Shown here piece after piece: positions 1 through 5,335 of a stretch of DNA of 7,116 nucleotides; position 1 is the first letter of the stretch; every line of letters starts with the position of its first letter. The translations under genes and the position numbers were made by a program. This DNA comes from Gallionella sp. (GTDB taxonomy: Bacteria; Pseudomonadota; Gammaproteobacteria; Burkholderiales; Gallionellaceae), in contig JAUYGW010000225.1 of NCBI GenBank assembly GCA_030690245.1, positions 1-7,116 of the forward strand, written 5' to 3'. Under the pieces are notes generated by a model. That model saw only the letters and a list, made by a program, of their open reading frames with translations. It did not search any database and was not told where the DNA came from.

Positions 1-255
1 AAGCTGTTCGGCACAGCCTTTTGTGGATCCAGTCTTGGCCGAGTCTGCCGGACTACTCGTGCAACAGCAGCGGCCGTCCAAATGAGCAATCGCGTCTTCG
101 CACCTGCAGTCTGGTGGGACTCGGTCCAGGTCGGCCGCTACAAATTCGGCAGAGAAAAACACATTCCGCAGCCTGTCGAAGAGGCTTGGCGGTTTCTCAC
201 TTACATCGAGCTCACGCTCGAAGAACATTTCCCTTAGCGTCTCAATCAATTTCAT
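1..255 (-). CDS. Unrecognised Cys-rich protein, N-terminal 85 residues (runs off the window)
   Basis: I do not recognise this family. The minus-strand frame is open from an ATG at 255 to the window edge with no stop, giving 85 residues. The start is supported by GGTGA four bases upstream, which pairs with the 16S tail. A second in-frame ATG at 267 lacks such a site, and a TGA lies just upstream of it. The N-terminus (MKLIETLREMFFERE) looks like a charged amphipathic helix. Residues 50-65 form a Cys cluster, CRCEDAIAHLDGRCCC, and one more Cys lies at 81. The cluster could bind metal or form disulfides, which is inference only. The opposite strand shares the same codon boundaries and is also open up to a TAG at 235-237, with an ATG at 82. 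I prefer the minus strand because every neighbour is minus and the start has a ribosome site. Confidence 0.55.
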   Translation of the reverse strand, partial: MKLIETLREMFFERELDVSEKPPSLFDRLRNVFFSAEFVAADLDRVPPDCRCEDAIAHLDGRCCCTSSPADSAKTGSTKGCAEQL

Positions 256-495
256 GACTTCACCCATTTTCGGTCGTCAGTTTACTCAGGTGCCTAATTT
301 TCAAATTGGCGCGGCGGGTCATGACTGAGAACGGGTTTTACGTTATCTACGCTCTCTCGGGTACCGCCTACAGTACTTCCTCTCACCATATTATGACGGT
401 TCTCCTTGGTAAGAAACTTAAACGCAGCAGTCCGGCCCGCCGCGCCTGCAGCAGCCACGCCACATACCTGGCGAATGTGATTCTCTCGATTCACG

Positions 496-993
496 CTAAA
501 GCACCACGGGTTTGTCGAGCAATTCATTCTGGCCATCGCCGACAGCGGGAAAATGTTCCACCAGATGCTGCGTCACCGCTTGAATGCCGCTGAGCACGCC
601 CTCTTCGTAGTTCGCCTGTTTAAAGGCAGTTTCCATCGTGCGGCAAATCTTCTCCCATTCCTGCGAGCCCACCTTCGCGTGAATCCCGCGATCGGCAACA
701 ATCTCCACGTCTCGGTCAGCGAGCAACAGATAAATCAGCACGCCGGTGTTGCATTCGGTGTCCCACACCCGCAGTAGTGAAAAAACTTCGATCGCACGTT
801 CTCTCGCGGACTGCCCCTTGAAGAGCGGCGTGCCGTCCAGTGCGCCTTCCACCGCGAAACGGATTTCTCCGACGTGTGCGGTCTCGCTTGCTTTGATCGC
901 TTGCTCAATCGCGATCAAGGTTTGGCTGGGGAAAGCCCGGTTGACCTGCCAGTGAGTCATCAGGAGATGCTTCGCTATGCGTTTGATATTCAT
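496..993 (-). CDS. TPM-domain protein (second, short TPM paralogue of the lemA operon)
   Basis: This is a 165-residue protein of the TPM family (TPM_phosphatase, related to YgcG and plant TLP18.3/Psb32). The motif ADRDVEIVADRGIHAKVG (residues 92-109), followed by W113, is characteristic of the family's C-terminal half, and residues 27-50 (IAIEQAIKASETAHVGEIRFAVEG) match its beginning. No signal peptide or convincing membrane segment is visible, unlike the upstream TPM gene. The ATG at 993 lies two bases after that gene's TAA, with GGTGG six bases upstream, so translation is probably coupled. The reading frame stays open upstream to 1200, but that part is a shadow of the neighbour's Gly-rich tail and I exclude it. 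Lone TPM proteins of this size commonly follow lemA and a longer TPM gene in proteobacteria. The biochemical role is unsettled. Phosphatase activity is described for plant relatives only. Confidence 0.88.
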   Translation of the reverse strand: MNIKRIAKHLLMTHWQVNRAFPSQTLIAIEQAIKASETAHVGEIRFAVEGALDGTPLFKGQSARERAIEVFSLLRVWDTECNTGVLIYLLLADRDVEIVADRGIHAKVGSQEWEKICRTMETAFKQANYEEGVLSGIQAVTQHLVEHFPAVGDGQNELLDKPVVL

Positions 994-995
994 TG

Positions 996-1853
996 TTACC
1001 ACCGTCCCGAAGCGCCGCCACCGCCAAAACCGCCGCCTCCTCCGCCAAATCCACCGCCGCCTCCACCAAAACCGCCTGTGCCGAATCCTCCATAATGACC
1101 GCCGACGCCGCGCCCGCCCATACCACCGCTCAGCAACGTGAAGAACAACGCGATCGCGCCCGCGACAAGCGCGATAAATGCCGTGCCGACAATTAGCCAA
1201 GCGATGAGGGCCACAGCCCCACCGGTCACGAGTGCGCCGGGAAATCTACCCAGCACGGCGCGCAGCACCCCACCCACCACGAGCGCAAGAATAAAAATGA
1301 TTGGAATATACTGACTCATGTCAGGCGTATCGCCGGCGCGTTTTCCTTGGGGTTCCGGCAACGGCTCGCCGTCGATTACGCGGATGATCTGGTCGACCCC
1401 GGCAGTAATGCCGCCATAAAAATCCCCTTGCTTGAACCGCGGCGTAATGATCTCGCTGATGATGCGCTTGCTGGTGGCGTCATTGAGCGCCCCTTCCAGG
1501 CCGTACCCCACCTCGATGCGCAGGGCACGGTCGTCCTTGGCAACGACAAGGACGGCACCGTCATCGACCTTCTTCCGTCCCAGCTTCCATTGCTCGGCAA
1601 CGCGCAAGGCATATTGCTCGATCGCTTCCGGGGCGGTGGTGGGAACGATGAGGACCGCGAGCTGACTGCCTTTTCTGGCCTCGAACGTTGTCAACGTTTG
1701 TTCCATGGCAGCCTTCTGCGGCGCGGTGAGCGTGCCGGTCTGGTCAGTGACGCGCCCGGTCAAGGGCGGGACCGCGACCTCTGCTCCGGCCAGGAAAGAC
1801 CAGCAAAGCGTGAATGCGAGAACTGACGCTCTTGCCGTACTACTTCCGATCAC
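996..1853 (-). CDS. TPM-domain membrane protein with Gly-rich tail (YgcG-like)
   Basis: This 285-residue envelope protein has a signal peptide at about residues 1-24 (hydrophobic VLAFTLCWSFLAGA). An extracytoplasmic TPM domain follows at about 28-160, with the hallmark stretches RIEVGYGLEGALND (112-125) and PRFKQGDFYGGI (138-149). Two or more hydrophobic segments come next (about 182-200 and 207-242). A low-complexity Gly/Phe tail (about 244-280) is typical of YgcG-type proteins, and the protein ends SGRW. Translation starts at GTG 1853, which overlaps the lemA stop in the sequence GTGA. AGGGAG lies eight bases upstream, inside lemA, so the two genes are almost certainly translationally coupled. 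The lemA-TPM pairing is widespread in bacteria and the proteins are thought to act together at the envelope, although the molecular function is not established. The gene looks complete and undamaged. Confidence 0.93.
   Translation of the reverse strand: MIGSSTARASVLAFTLCWSFLAGAEVAVPPLTGRVTDQTGTLTAPQKAAMEQTLTTFEARKGSQLAVLIVPTTAPEAIEQYALRVAEQWKLGRKKVDDGAVLVVAKDDRALRIEVGYGLEGALNDATSKRIISEIITPRFKQGDFYGGITAGVDQIIRVIDGEPLPEPQGKRAGDTPDMSQYIPIIFILALVVGGVLRAVLGRFPGALVTGGAVALIAWLIVGTAFIALVAGAIALFFTLLSGGMGGRGVGGHYGGFGTGGFGGGGGGFGGGGGGFGGGGASGRW
1012..1110 (-). repeat. Low-complexity Gly/Phe-coding repeat in the TPM gene
   Basis: Degenerate GGN-rich repeats encode runs of Gly interrupted by Phe (units such as GGFGGGGG) near the C-terminus of the TPM membrane protein. 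On the plus strand this appears as CCGCC/CCACC-rich DNA. It is part of the coding sequence and common in YgcG-type tails. Length variation between relatives would be expected here. Confidence 0.8.
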
Positions 1854-2482
1854 TTGCCAGCTCCCTGAGCTTTGCCTTGGGGCTCGGCAGGCGCCGCCCC
1901 GAAATCTACTTTGGGCGTCTTAGAGATGTCCTTCTCGTTTTCTACCGCGAAGTTGGGTTTCTCTTTGTATCCAAACGCCATCGCCGTCAGATTAGAGGGG
2001 AAGGAGCGCACCGTGACGTTATAGTCCTGCACCGACTTGATATAGCGGTTGCGCGCAACCGCAATGCGGTTTTCGGTGCCTTCCAGTTGTGCCTGCAGGT
2101 CGCGGAAGTTGGCGTCTGACTTCAACTGCGGATAGTTTTCGGATACCACCAACAGCCTGGACAATGCGCCCGACAGCTCTCCCTGGGCGGCTTGGAACTT
2201 GGCAAACGCTTCAGGGTTGTTGATGAGTTCGGGGGCCGCCTGGATGCTGCCGACTTTGCTGCGGGCGTTGGTGACACCAAGCAGCACTTGCTGTTCCTGG
2301 GCGGCGAAGCCCTTTACGGTATTCACCAGGTTCGGAACCAGGTCCGCACGGCGTTGATACTGGTTCACGACCTCGGACCAGCTCGCCTTGATCTGTTCAT
2401 CGTTGCTCTGTAATGTGTTGTAGCCGCAGCCGGTAAGGCTTAATGTAACCAACGCTGCCAGGGTTGCCCATAATTTACGCAT
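1850..2482 (-). CDS. lemA: LemA family lipoprotein
   Basis: This 210-residue protein matches LemA along its length. A short lipoprotein signal ends in the lipobox LTGC, with lipidation expected at Cys19. The family core follows: GYNTLQSNDEQIKASWSEV (20-38) and NQYQRRADLVPNLVNTVKG (40-58). Long helices cover about 60-165 and resemble the LemA coiled bundle, including ENYPQLKSDANFRDLQAQLE (115-134). The tail is Pro/Gly/Lys-rich. The ATG at 2482 is preceded by AGGAGA seven bases away. The frame is open far upstream, to 3334, but that extension has no LemA similarity and I exclude it. The stop overlaps the GTG of the next gene. LemA proteins are predicted to be anchored by their N-terminus with the helical bundle outside the cytoplasm. 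Their exact function is unknown, and pairing with TPM-domain genes is the common context. Confidence 0.95.
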   Translation of the reverse strand: MRKLWATLAALVTLSLTGCGYNTLQSNDEQIKASWSEVVNQYQRRADLVPNLVNTVKGFAAQEQQVLLGVTNARSKVGSIQAAPELINNPEAFAKFQAAQGELSGALSRLLVVSENYPQLKSDANFRDLQAQLEGTENRIAVARNRYIKSVQDYNVTVRSFPSNLTAMAFGYKEKPNFAVENEKDISKTPKVDFGAAPAEPQGKAQGAGK

Positions 2483-2488
2483 TTTATT

Positions 2489-2494
2489 TCTCCT
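2489..2494 (-). promoter_or_regulatory. Ribosome binding site of lemA
   Basis: AGGAGA on the minus strand lies six bases upstream of ATG 2482-2480. It fixes the lemA start and rules out the long upstream open frame as part of the protein. Confidence 0.75.
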
Positions 2495-2516
2495 GAAGTT
2501 AACAACCGTGATGTCA

Positions 2517-2552
2517 GTGGCAAAGAATCCATACAGCAGTATCCTTTGCCAC
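2517..2552. repeat. Hairpin-forming inverted repeat between the SPW remnant and lemA
   Basis: A perfect 9-base inverted repeat, GTGGCAAAG at 2517-2525 and CTTTGCCAC at 2544-2552, brackets a second small palindrome, ATAC/GTAT (2531-2534 and 2539-2542). Together they can fold into a two-part stem with an asymmetric bulge and a four-base loop. No T-run follows on either strand, so it is not a canonical intrinsic terminator. It lies five bases beyond the SPW stop and 34 bases before the lemA ATG. It could be an RNA processing or stabilising hairpin, a weak terminator or a protein-binding site. The sequence alone does not decide. Confidence 0.6.
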
Positions 2553-2556
2553 CCTG

Positions 2557-3072
2557 CTAAACAATATAGCGGTCCCAGCCCGCATAAGAATCCTTGACCA
2601 GCCCACGCGGGATCGCCAAGGCGATCAGCAGCACTCCGCAGAGGACGCCGTTCCAGGCCGCCAGCGGCGAGGCGATGCCGTCGAGCAGCCACGGCGCAGC
2701 GATCAGCCAGGCGCCGAACGGGATATTGATGAAGCGAATGGCGCGCCCGACCTCGGCCCAGGCCATGATCGAGAACGTCACCACCAGCGCGCCGATCAAG
2801 TGATCGCTGTCGGCCATGGCGCCGGAACTGTCGAAGGTCAGCCGCGTAAACGTGAGCCAGACGCCGATCGCGATACTTAGCGTCAGCGTCCAAGGGTAGG
2901 TCACACCGCGCGTGGCCTGCACCCACTGCTCCCGGGGTGTGCCGACCAGTCCTTTGGAGGTGTCGTCGCTGCCGCCGTCCATCGCATCGCCGGTCCAGAA
3001 GGTGCGCCAGAACGGCATACCTTGCTTGCGCGACCAAGCCAGGAATTGGCCCATCGCGACAAACTCGTTGAG
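2557..3072 (-). pseudogene. C-terminal remnant of a VKOR/SPW-repeat type membrane protein
   Basis: The last 171 codons of this frame encode a membrane protein region with SPW-type repeats. The first repeat begins at VTYPWTLTLSIAIGVWL. The second contains FINIPFGAWLIAAPWLL, followed by the helix WNGVLCGVLLIALAIPRG and the tail GWDRYIV. About four hydrophobic segments are visible. The preceding part (LNEFVAMGQFLAWSRKQG, PFWRTFWTGD) is, from memory, like the linker after the vitamin K epoxide reductase (VKOR) domain in bacterial VKOR-SPW fusions. That attribution is moderately sure. No VKOR domain precedes it. At codon L (3072-3070) the frame continues directly into frameshifted oxidoreductase DNA. 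A 165-residue product could start at an internal ATG (3054), but no good ribosome site precedes it. As the frame is open from 3516, a gene finder would call one 319-residue chimeric CDS (2557-3516). Confidence 0.7.
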
Positions 3073-3516
3073 CGACCGGCGGCAAGAATCCCGGTGCCCT
3101 CCAGATGATCGAGCCGGCTGTTGAAGCGCACCTCGACCCCCAGCCCACGCGCCTGCTCCAGCAGGGCGGTATCCAACGTCCTCGGGCCCGGCCCTCGTTC
3201 CACCATGTAAAAAAGTGCCTTGCTGCCAACCACATCGTAGCGCTCGTCCCAGGCATCGAAAGCATATCCTCGGCTGCATGGCAACATGGCGAACTCCGTG
3301 GTAATGCCGATTTCCCGCAACAGGTCGAGCACATCCTGCTCTGTGCTCCAATTCTCCAGCCCCTGTAAAGTCGCCGTCGAAACGATACCCTACCTCGGCC
3401 TGTGCCTCGTGAACCAGCACGCGGCGGCCCGCCCTCGCCAGTGTGATGGCGGCCGCGAGCCCCGCAGGTCCCGCGCCGCCGATCTGGATGAGATCAGTCT
3501 GCACCATGCCGTTCAT
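3073..3516 (-). pseudogene. N-terminal fragment of an FAD-dependent oxidoreductase, frameshifted and truncated
   Basis: The start (ATG 3516, with GGAAG upstream) encodes a Rossmann dinucleotide-binding motif, IQIGGAGPAGLAAAITLARA, with GxGxxG at residues 14-19 and an acidic Glu37 ending the second strand. This is the FAD-binding fold of geranylgeranyl-reductase-like and related flavoproteins. After Phe50 the frame breaks. Skipping the extra base at 3366 restores family-like sequence in another frame: QGLENWSTEQDVLDLLREIG, then SRGYAFDAWDERYDVVG, LDTALLEQARGLGVEVRF and EGTGILAAG. Resemblance stops at about 3085, where SPW-protein sequence begins. Only about 145 residues of a family usually near 350-400 are present, so substrate-binding and C-terminal FAD-contact regions are missing. 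The gene starts 25 bases after the YHS stop, consistent with the same operon. It is unlikely to yield a working enzyme as sequenced. Confidence 0.75.
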
Positions 3517-3541
3517 TTGCTGCTTCCATACTTCCCATCAA

Positions 3542-3727
3542 CTACTTATGCCCGCCGCAGCACGCGTGGTCGGCCGGTGCGGCACCGCTTGCGTACTTCT
3601 TCGGTTCAGCGACAAACTTCTTGTGGCAAGTATCCGAGCAGAAATAGTATTCCTGCCCGGAGAAATTTTCCTTGGCTGCGGCCTTAGCTGGTTCCACGTT
3701 CATTTTGCACACTGGATCGGTTGCCAT
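3542..3727 (-). CDS. YHS-domain metal-binding protein (Cys-type)
   Basis: This 61-residue protein is almost entirely one YHS domain. It has DPVCKMNVE near the start (residues 4-12), then GQEYYFCSDTCHKKFVAEP (24-42) with the CxxxC pair, and KYA closing the domain. A short tail contains HACCGGHK. Cys7, Cys30, Cys34 and the tail Cys/His residues are plausible metal ligands. YHS domains occur in copper-transporting ATPases and in small stand-alone proteins of metal-resistance loci, and copper or another soft metal is the likely ligand here (inference). The start is clear: ATG 3727 with AAGGAG seven bases upstream. No signal peptide or membrane segment is present, so it should be cytoplasmic. A 148-base gap precedes it, larger than others in this run. 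Confidence 0.92.
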   Translation of the reverse strand: MATDPVCKMNVEPAKAAAKENFSGQEYYFCSDTCHKKFVAEPKKYASGAAPADHACCGGHK

Positions 3728-3734
3728 TTTTTAT

Positions 3735-3740
3735 CTCCTT
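3735..3740 (-). promoter_or_regulatory. Strong ribosome binding site of the YHS gene
   Basis: AAGGAG on the minus strand lies seven bases before ATG 3727. It is one of the best Shine-Dalgarno matches in the window and fixes the start of the 61-residue YHS protein. Confidence 0.75.
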
Positions 3741-3875
3741 GTCATCATTGTGTAGTTGCCACGCTCTTTGGATACCGCAAGCTCCGGGGGCAACCGATCC
3801 GGAACCGCTATAACTTCTTCAGCAGTAGAACCTCGTATTACCCTTGGCCCGGCATACACCGGGGCACTATGTGGC

Positions 3876-4141
3876 TTATAGCTGACCTTTATCCCAGCGC
3901 CGCTTGAGAAAGTTGTATATCGGCACGTACACCAGCCCGGCATATACGCCATACAGAAAACTCTCGACCAGCCCCAGCAGGAATCCCCACCAGGTAAGCC
4001 ACTTGAACGCCGGCAGTACCTGCTCGAGGAACTCATGCATGTGCAGCGTCTGTGGCGTGACCAGACCATAGATCACGCATACGACAAACGTGACCGCACT
4101 CCACAACCCCAATGCCCAGGAAACGAGTTGATATTCAGCAT
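3876..4141 (-). CDS. DUF5676-type small membrane protein, frame broken near its start
   Basis: The protein is a small two-helix membrane protein of the DUF5676 type. The recognisable part is WSAVTFVVCVIYGLV, then LHMHEFLEQVLPAFKWLTWW, and GLVESFLYGVYAGLVYVPIY with the end NFLKRRW. The uninterrupted frame begins only at a TTG (4112) with no ribosome site. A much better start is ATG 4141, preceded by GAGGGG five bases away and 12 bases after the upstream stop. It reads MLNINSF and then goes out of frame. Restoring one T in the TTT at 4124-4126 joins it to SWALGLWSAVTF, giving an 88-residue protein with a family-like beginning. The 266 bases from 4141 to 3876 are one short of a multiple of three. 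The gene is therefore either frameshifted, mis-sequenced, or started at TTG with a short N-terminus. DUF5676 genes commonly accompany metal-resistance clusters. Confidence 0.8.
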
Positions 4142-4146
4142 GATTG

Positions 4147-4152
4147 CCCCTC
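4147..4152 (-). promoter_or_regulatory. Ribosome binding site pointing to ATG 4141
   Basis: GAGGGG on the minus strand is five bases upstream of ATG 4141. It overlaps nothing else and supports 4141, rather than TTG 4112, as the ancestral start of the DUF5676-type gene. Confidence 0.65.
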
Positions 4153-4153
4153 T

Positions 4154-4354
4154 TCAGTGTTGATGGCCTTGCGGCCGATCCTTGCCCGGTTGTTTTCCGC
4201 TCGATTGTTCTCCGTCTGGAGGACGTTTATCGTCCCCGCTACCGTGACCACCGTGACCACCGTGACCTCCATGTCCTCCGTGGCCGAACAGATGCATCCC
4301 GATGAACGCCGCGAATACCAGCACCCATACCCAGTTTTGCGCTAACCAGTCAAT
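4154..4354 (-). CDS. DUF2933-type His/Gly-rich small membrane protein, probable ATT start
   Basis: One N-terminal membrane segment (WLAQNWVWVLVFAAFIGMHL) is followed by GHGGHGGHGGHGGHGS and a hydrophilic Lys/Asp/Gln/His tail ending GHQH. The His repeats are plausible metal ligands. The helix start matches the neighbouring 113-residue protein (WLAQNWIWIL), which begins M-Q-W from ATG. Here the equivalent codon, ATT at 4354, follows AAGGAG with a six-base spacer and would give M-D-W. This 66-residue product is my choice. The conventional alternative is TTG at 4372, adding six residues, but that codon lies upstream of the ribosome site. The ATG at 4380 is out of frame and meets TGA after three codons. 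DUF2933 proteins are typical small companions in metal-resistance loci. Export of the His-rich tail across the membrane is inference. Confidence 0.82.
   Translation of the reverse strand: MDWLAQNWVWVLVFAAFIGMHLFGHGGHGGHGGHGGHGSGDDKRPPDGEQSSGKQPGKDRPQGHQH
4241..4285 (-). repeat. Five tandem 9-base units encoding Gly-His-Gly repeats
   Basis: Three identical units (ACCGTGACC on the plus strand at 4241, 4250 and 4259) are followed by two diverged units (4268 and 4277). They encode the HGG repeat of the DUF2933-type protein. The array is in frame, so unit gain or loss would change only the number of His residues. Confidence 0.85.
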
Positions 4355-4360
4355 AGCCTT

Positions 4361-4366
4361 CTCCTT
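4361..4366 (-). promoter_or_regulatory. Ribosome binding site supporting the ATT start at 4354
   Basis: AAGGAG on the minus strand lies six bases before ATT 4354-4352. Spacing and sequence closely parallel the AAGGAG upstream of the paralogous ATG at 5677. It lies downstream of the TTG at 4372 and so cannot serve that codon. Confidence 0.6.
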
Positions 4367-4396
4367 ATTCAAGTTTGCATCAATACCTGCGCCCCA

Positions 4397-4624
4397 CTAC
4401 TCGATCAGTTTGGCATCGTGTTCGAGTTTGGCCTTGCGCTCCTCGTACTCCTCTGTCGAAATCTCACCCGCAGCGTAACGGCGCTGCAGTAACTCAAGCG
4501 GCGTTTCACGCCGTCGGCGGCGCGACACCGGTGTGTCCAAAGAGAACATCACCACGATCACCGCAATCCAGAACAGCCACCAGAAAGCGTGCATCCCCCA
4601 GAAACCCCAGCCTTCGTAATGCAT
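4397..4624 (-). CDS. SHOCT-domain small membrane protein
   Basis: This 75-residue protein has one aromatic-rich membrane segment (about residues 7-28, including HAFWWLFWIAVIVVMF). A basic RRRRRE patch follows at about 36-41, expected to sit on the cytoplasmic side. The C-terminal SHOCT motif is at about 42-68: PLELLQRRYAAGEISTEEYE and then KAKL. SHOCT is a short helical module, often at the C-terminus of small membrane proteins, proposed to mediate oligomerisation or protein contacts. The ATG at 4624 is well supported by GGGGAGG about five bases upstream. The gene sits 49 bases after the DUF6629-type gene and 24-42 bases before the DUF2933-type gene, within one apparent transcription unit. 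Similar SHOCT proteins recur beside YHS and DUF2933 genes in metal-resistance regions. No specific function is known. Confidence 0.9.
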   Translation of the reverse strand: MHYEGWGFWGMHAFWWLFWIAVIVVMFSLDTPVSRRRRRETPLELLQRRYAAGEISTEEYEERKAKLEHDAKLIE

Positions 4625-4673
4625 GGTACCTCCCCGTTAAAATCAAAATAACCGGACTCCGCGCTGGAATAAA

Positions 4674-5330
4674 TCACGCGCGGTGACGCATCAAATCCGG
4701 CGCACGCTCATTTCCAAATTTGAAGTGCAGATAAATGACAACACTTAATATCGCGGCAAAAAAGCACCATATGGAAAAAAAAGCGACAGAGTGAACCCAG
4801 TAAGCCACCATAAAAAGCAACAACGCCAGAACGCCGAACAGATTAATGAGCTTGTGGCTCGAAAAGAAGCAACTGACACAGGTTGCCGCAAGGTAGAGCA
4901 TCATCATCGGAACCTTAATAAAATGTGGTGAAACATACACAATGTGTTCATCAACTTCGGACGTGACGGGAAATCTGACGATCCAGTAAAGCAGGTACAA
5001 GCCGACCGCGATGCCGATGACCCGGAATGCCCATATCGCCTTTTTCCGCCAGGCGACGGTTTCCACCAAACCGATAGCGAATGGCACATACATTGGCCAC
5101 AGCACATGCGAGAACAGCGTGAACGCATACGTCATGGTCACATTGAGCAACGGTGCGTCGAACCGGAATGACAGCCATAACATACCCTCGATGATTTGCT
5201 GAATCCCGAACAAAAGCGGGATCATCGCGAATGGAATCTCGGCCTTTCGTTCCGCCTTTTTCAGCGTCAGTACACCGATTGCGGACAATGAAACGCCGGC
5301 TATAAAACTTGCTGTCGCTGAAAAACACAT
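4674..5330 (-). CDS. DUF6629-type multi-pass membrane protein
   Basis: This 218-residue integral membrane protein begins with MCFSATASF, the signature start of the DUF6629 type. It continues with ERKAEIPFAMIPLLFGIQQI and IEGMLWLSF, also typical. About seven hydrophobic segments are visible (roughly 7-24, 34-54, 64-87, 98-118, 138-152, 162-178 and 184-202). The rest is short loops and a basic tail. No enzymatic motif is visible and the family has no established function that I know. The start at ATG 5330 is five bases after the stop of the previous gene. Only a weak AGG site precedes it, so translation probably depends on coupling to the upstream gene. The gene appears intact. Its place inside a run of putative metal-binding proteins hints at a role in the same stress response, but nothing in the protein shows metal binding directly. 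Confidence 0.85.
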   Translation of the reverse strand: MCFSATASFIAGVSLSAIGVLTLKKAERKAEIPFAMIPLLFGIQQIIEGMLWLSFRFDAPLLNVTMTYAFTLFSHVLWPMYVPFAIGLVETVAWRKKAIWAFRVIGIAVGLYLLYWIVRFPVTSEVDEHIVYVSPHFIKVPMMMLYLAATCVSCFFSSHKLINLFGVLALLLFMVAYWVHSVAFFSIWCFFAAILSVVIYLHFKFGNERAPDLMRHRA

Positions 5331-5335
5331 TGCGC

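Noticed and set aside
82..237. Plus-strand 51-codon frame (ATG 82 to TAG 237), open to the left edge
   Set aside because: It shares codon boundaries with the minus-strand frame and looks somewhat protein-like, but it has no ribosome site upstream and opposes all neighbours. It is kept only as an alternative.
477..498. Weak GTGA/TCAC dyad at the end of the lemA operon as a terminator
   Set aside because: The stem is only four bases and no T-run follows.
294..536. Minus-strand 80-codon frame in the gap after the short TPM gene
   Set aside because: It overlaps the TPM gene end in another frame, has no convincing start signal and has no recognisable motif. An AAGGAG at 402-407 has no start codon at a usable distance.
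1012..1110. CCGCC-rich plus-strand repeat as a satellite or CRISPR-like array
   Set aside because: It is fully explained by the Gly-rich coding tail. There are no equal-length repeats with unique spacers.
994..1200. Upstream extension of the short TPM gene (Arg/Trp-rich frame)
   Set aside because: It is a frame shadow of the Gly-rich tail of the upstream TPM gene. The family-like protein begins at ATG 993.
1347..1826. Plus-strand 159-codon frame opposite the TPM membrane protein
   Set aside because: It is the antisense shadow of a clearly recognised gene, with no domain similarity of its own.
2496..2523. Possible lemA promoter (TTGCCA and TAACTT, 16-base spacing)
   Set aside because: The -10 match is poor, and the implied transcript start would fall within the lemA ribosome site.
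2483..3334. In-frame upstream extension of lemA making a 494-codon open frame
   Set aside because: The extra 284 codons overlap the oxidoreductase and SPW fragments in a non-coding frame and are Arg/Gly/Ala-rich without domain features. LemA has its own ATG, lipobox and ribosome site at 2482.
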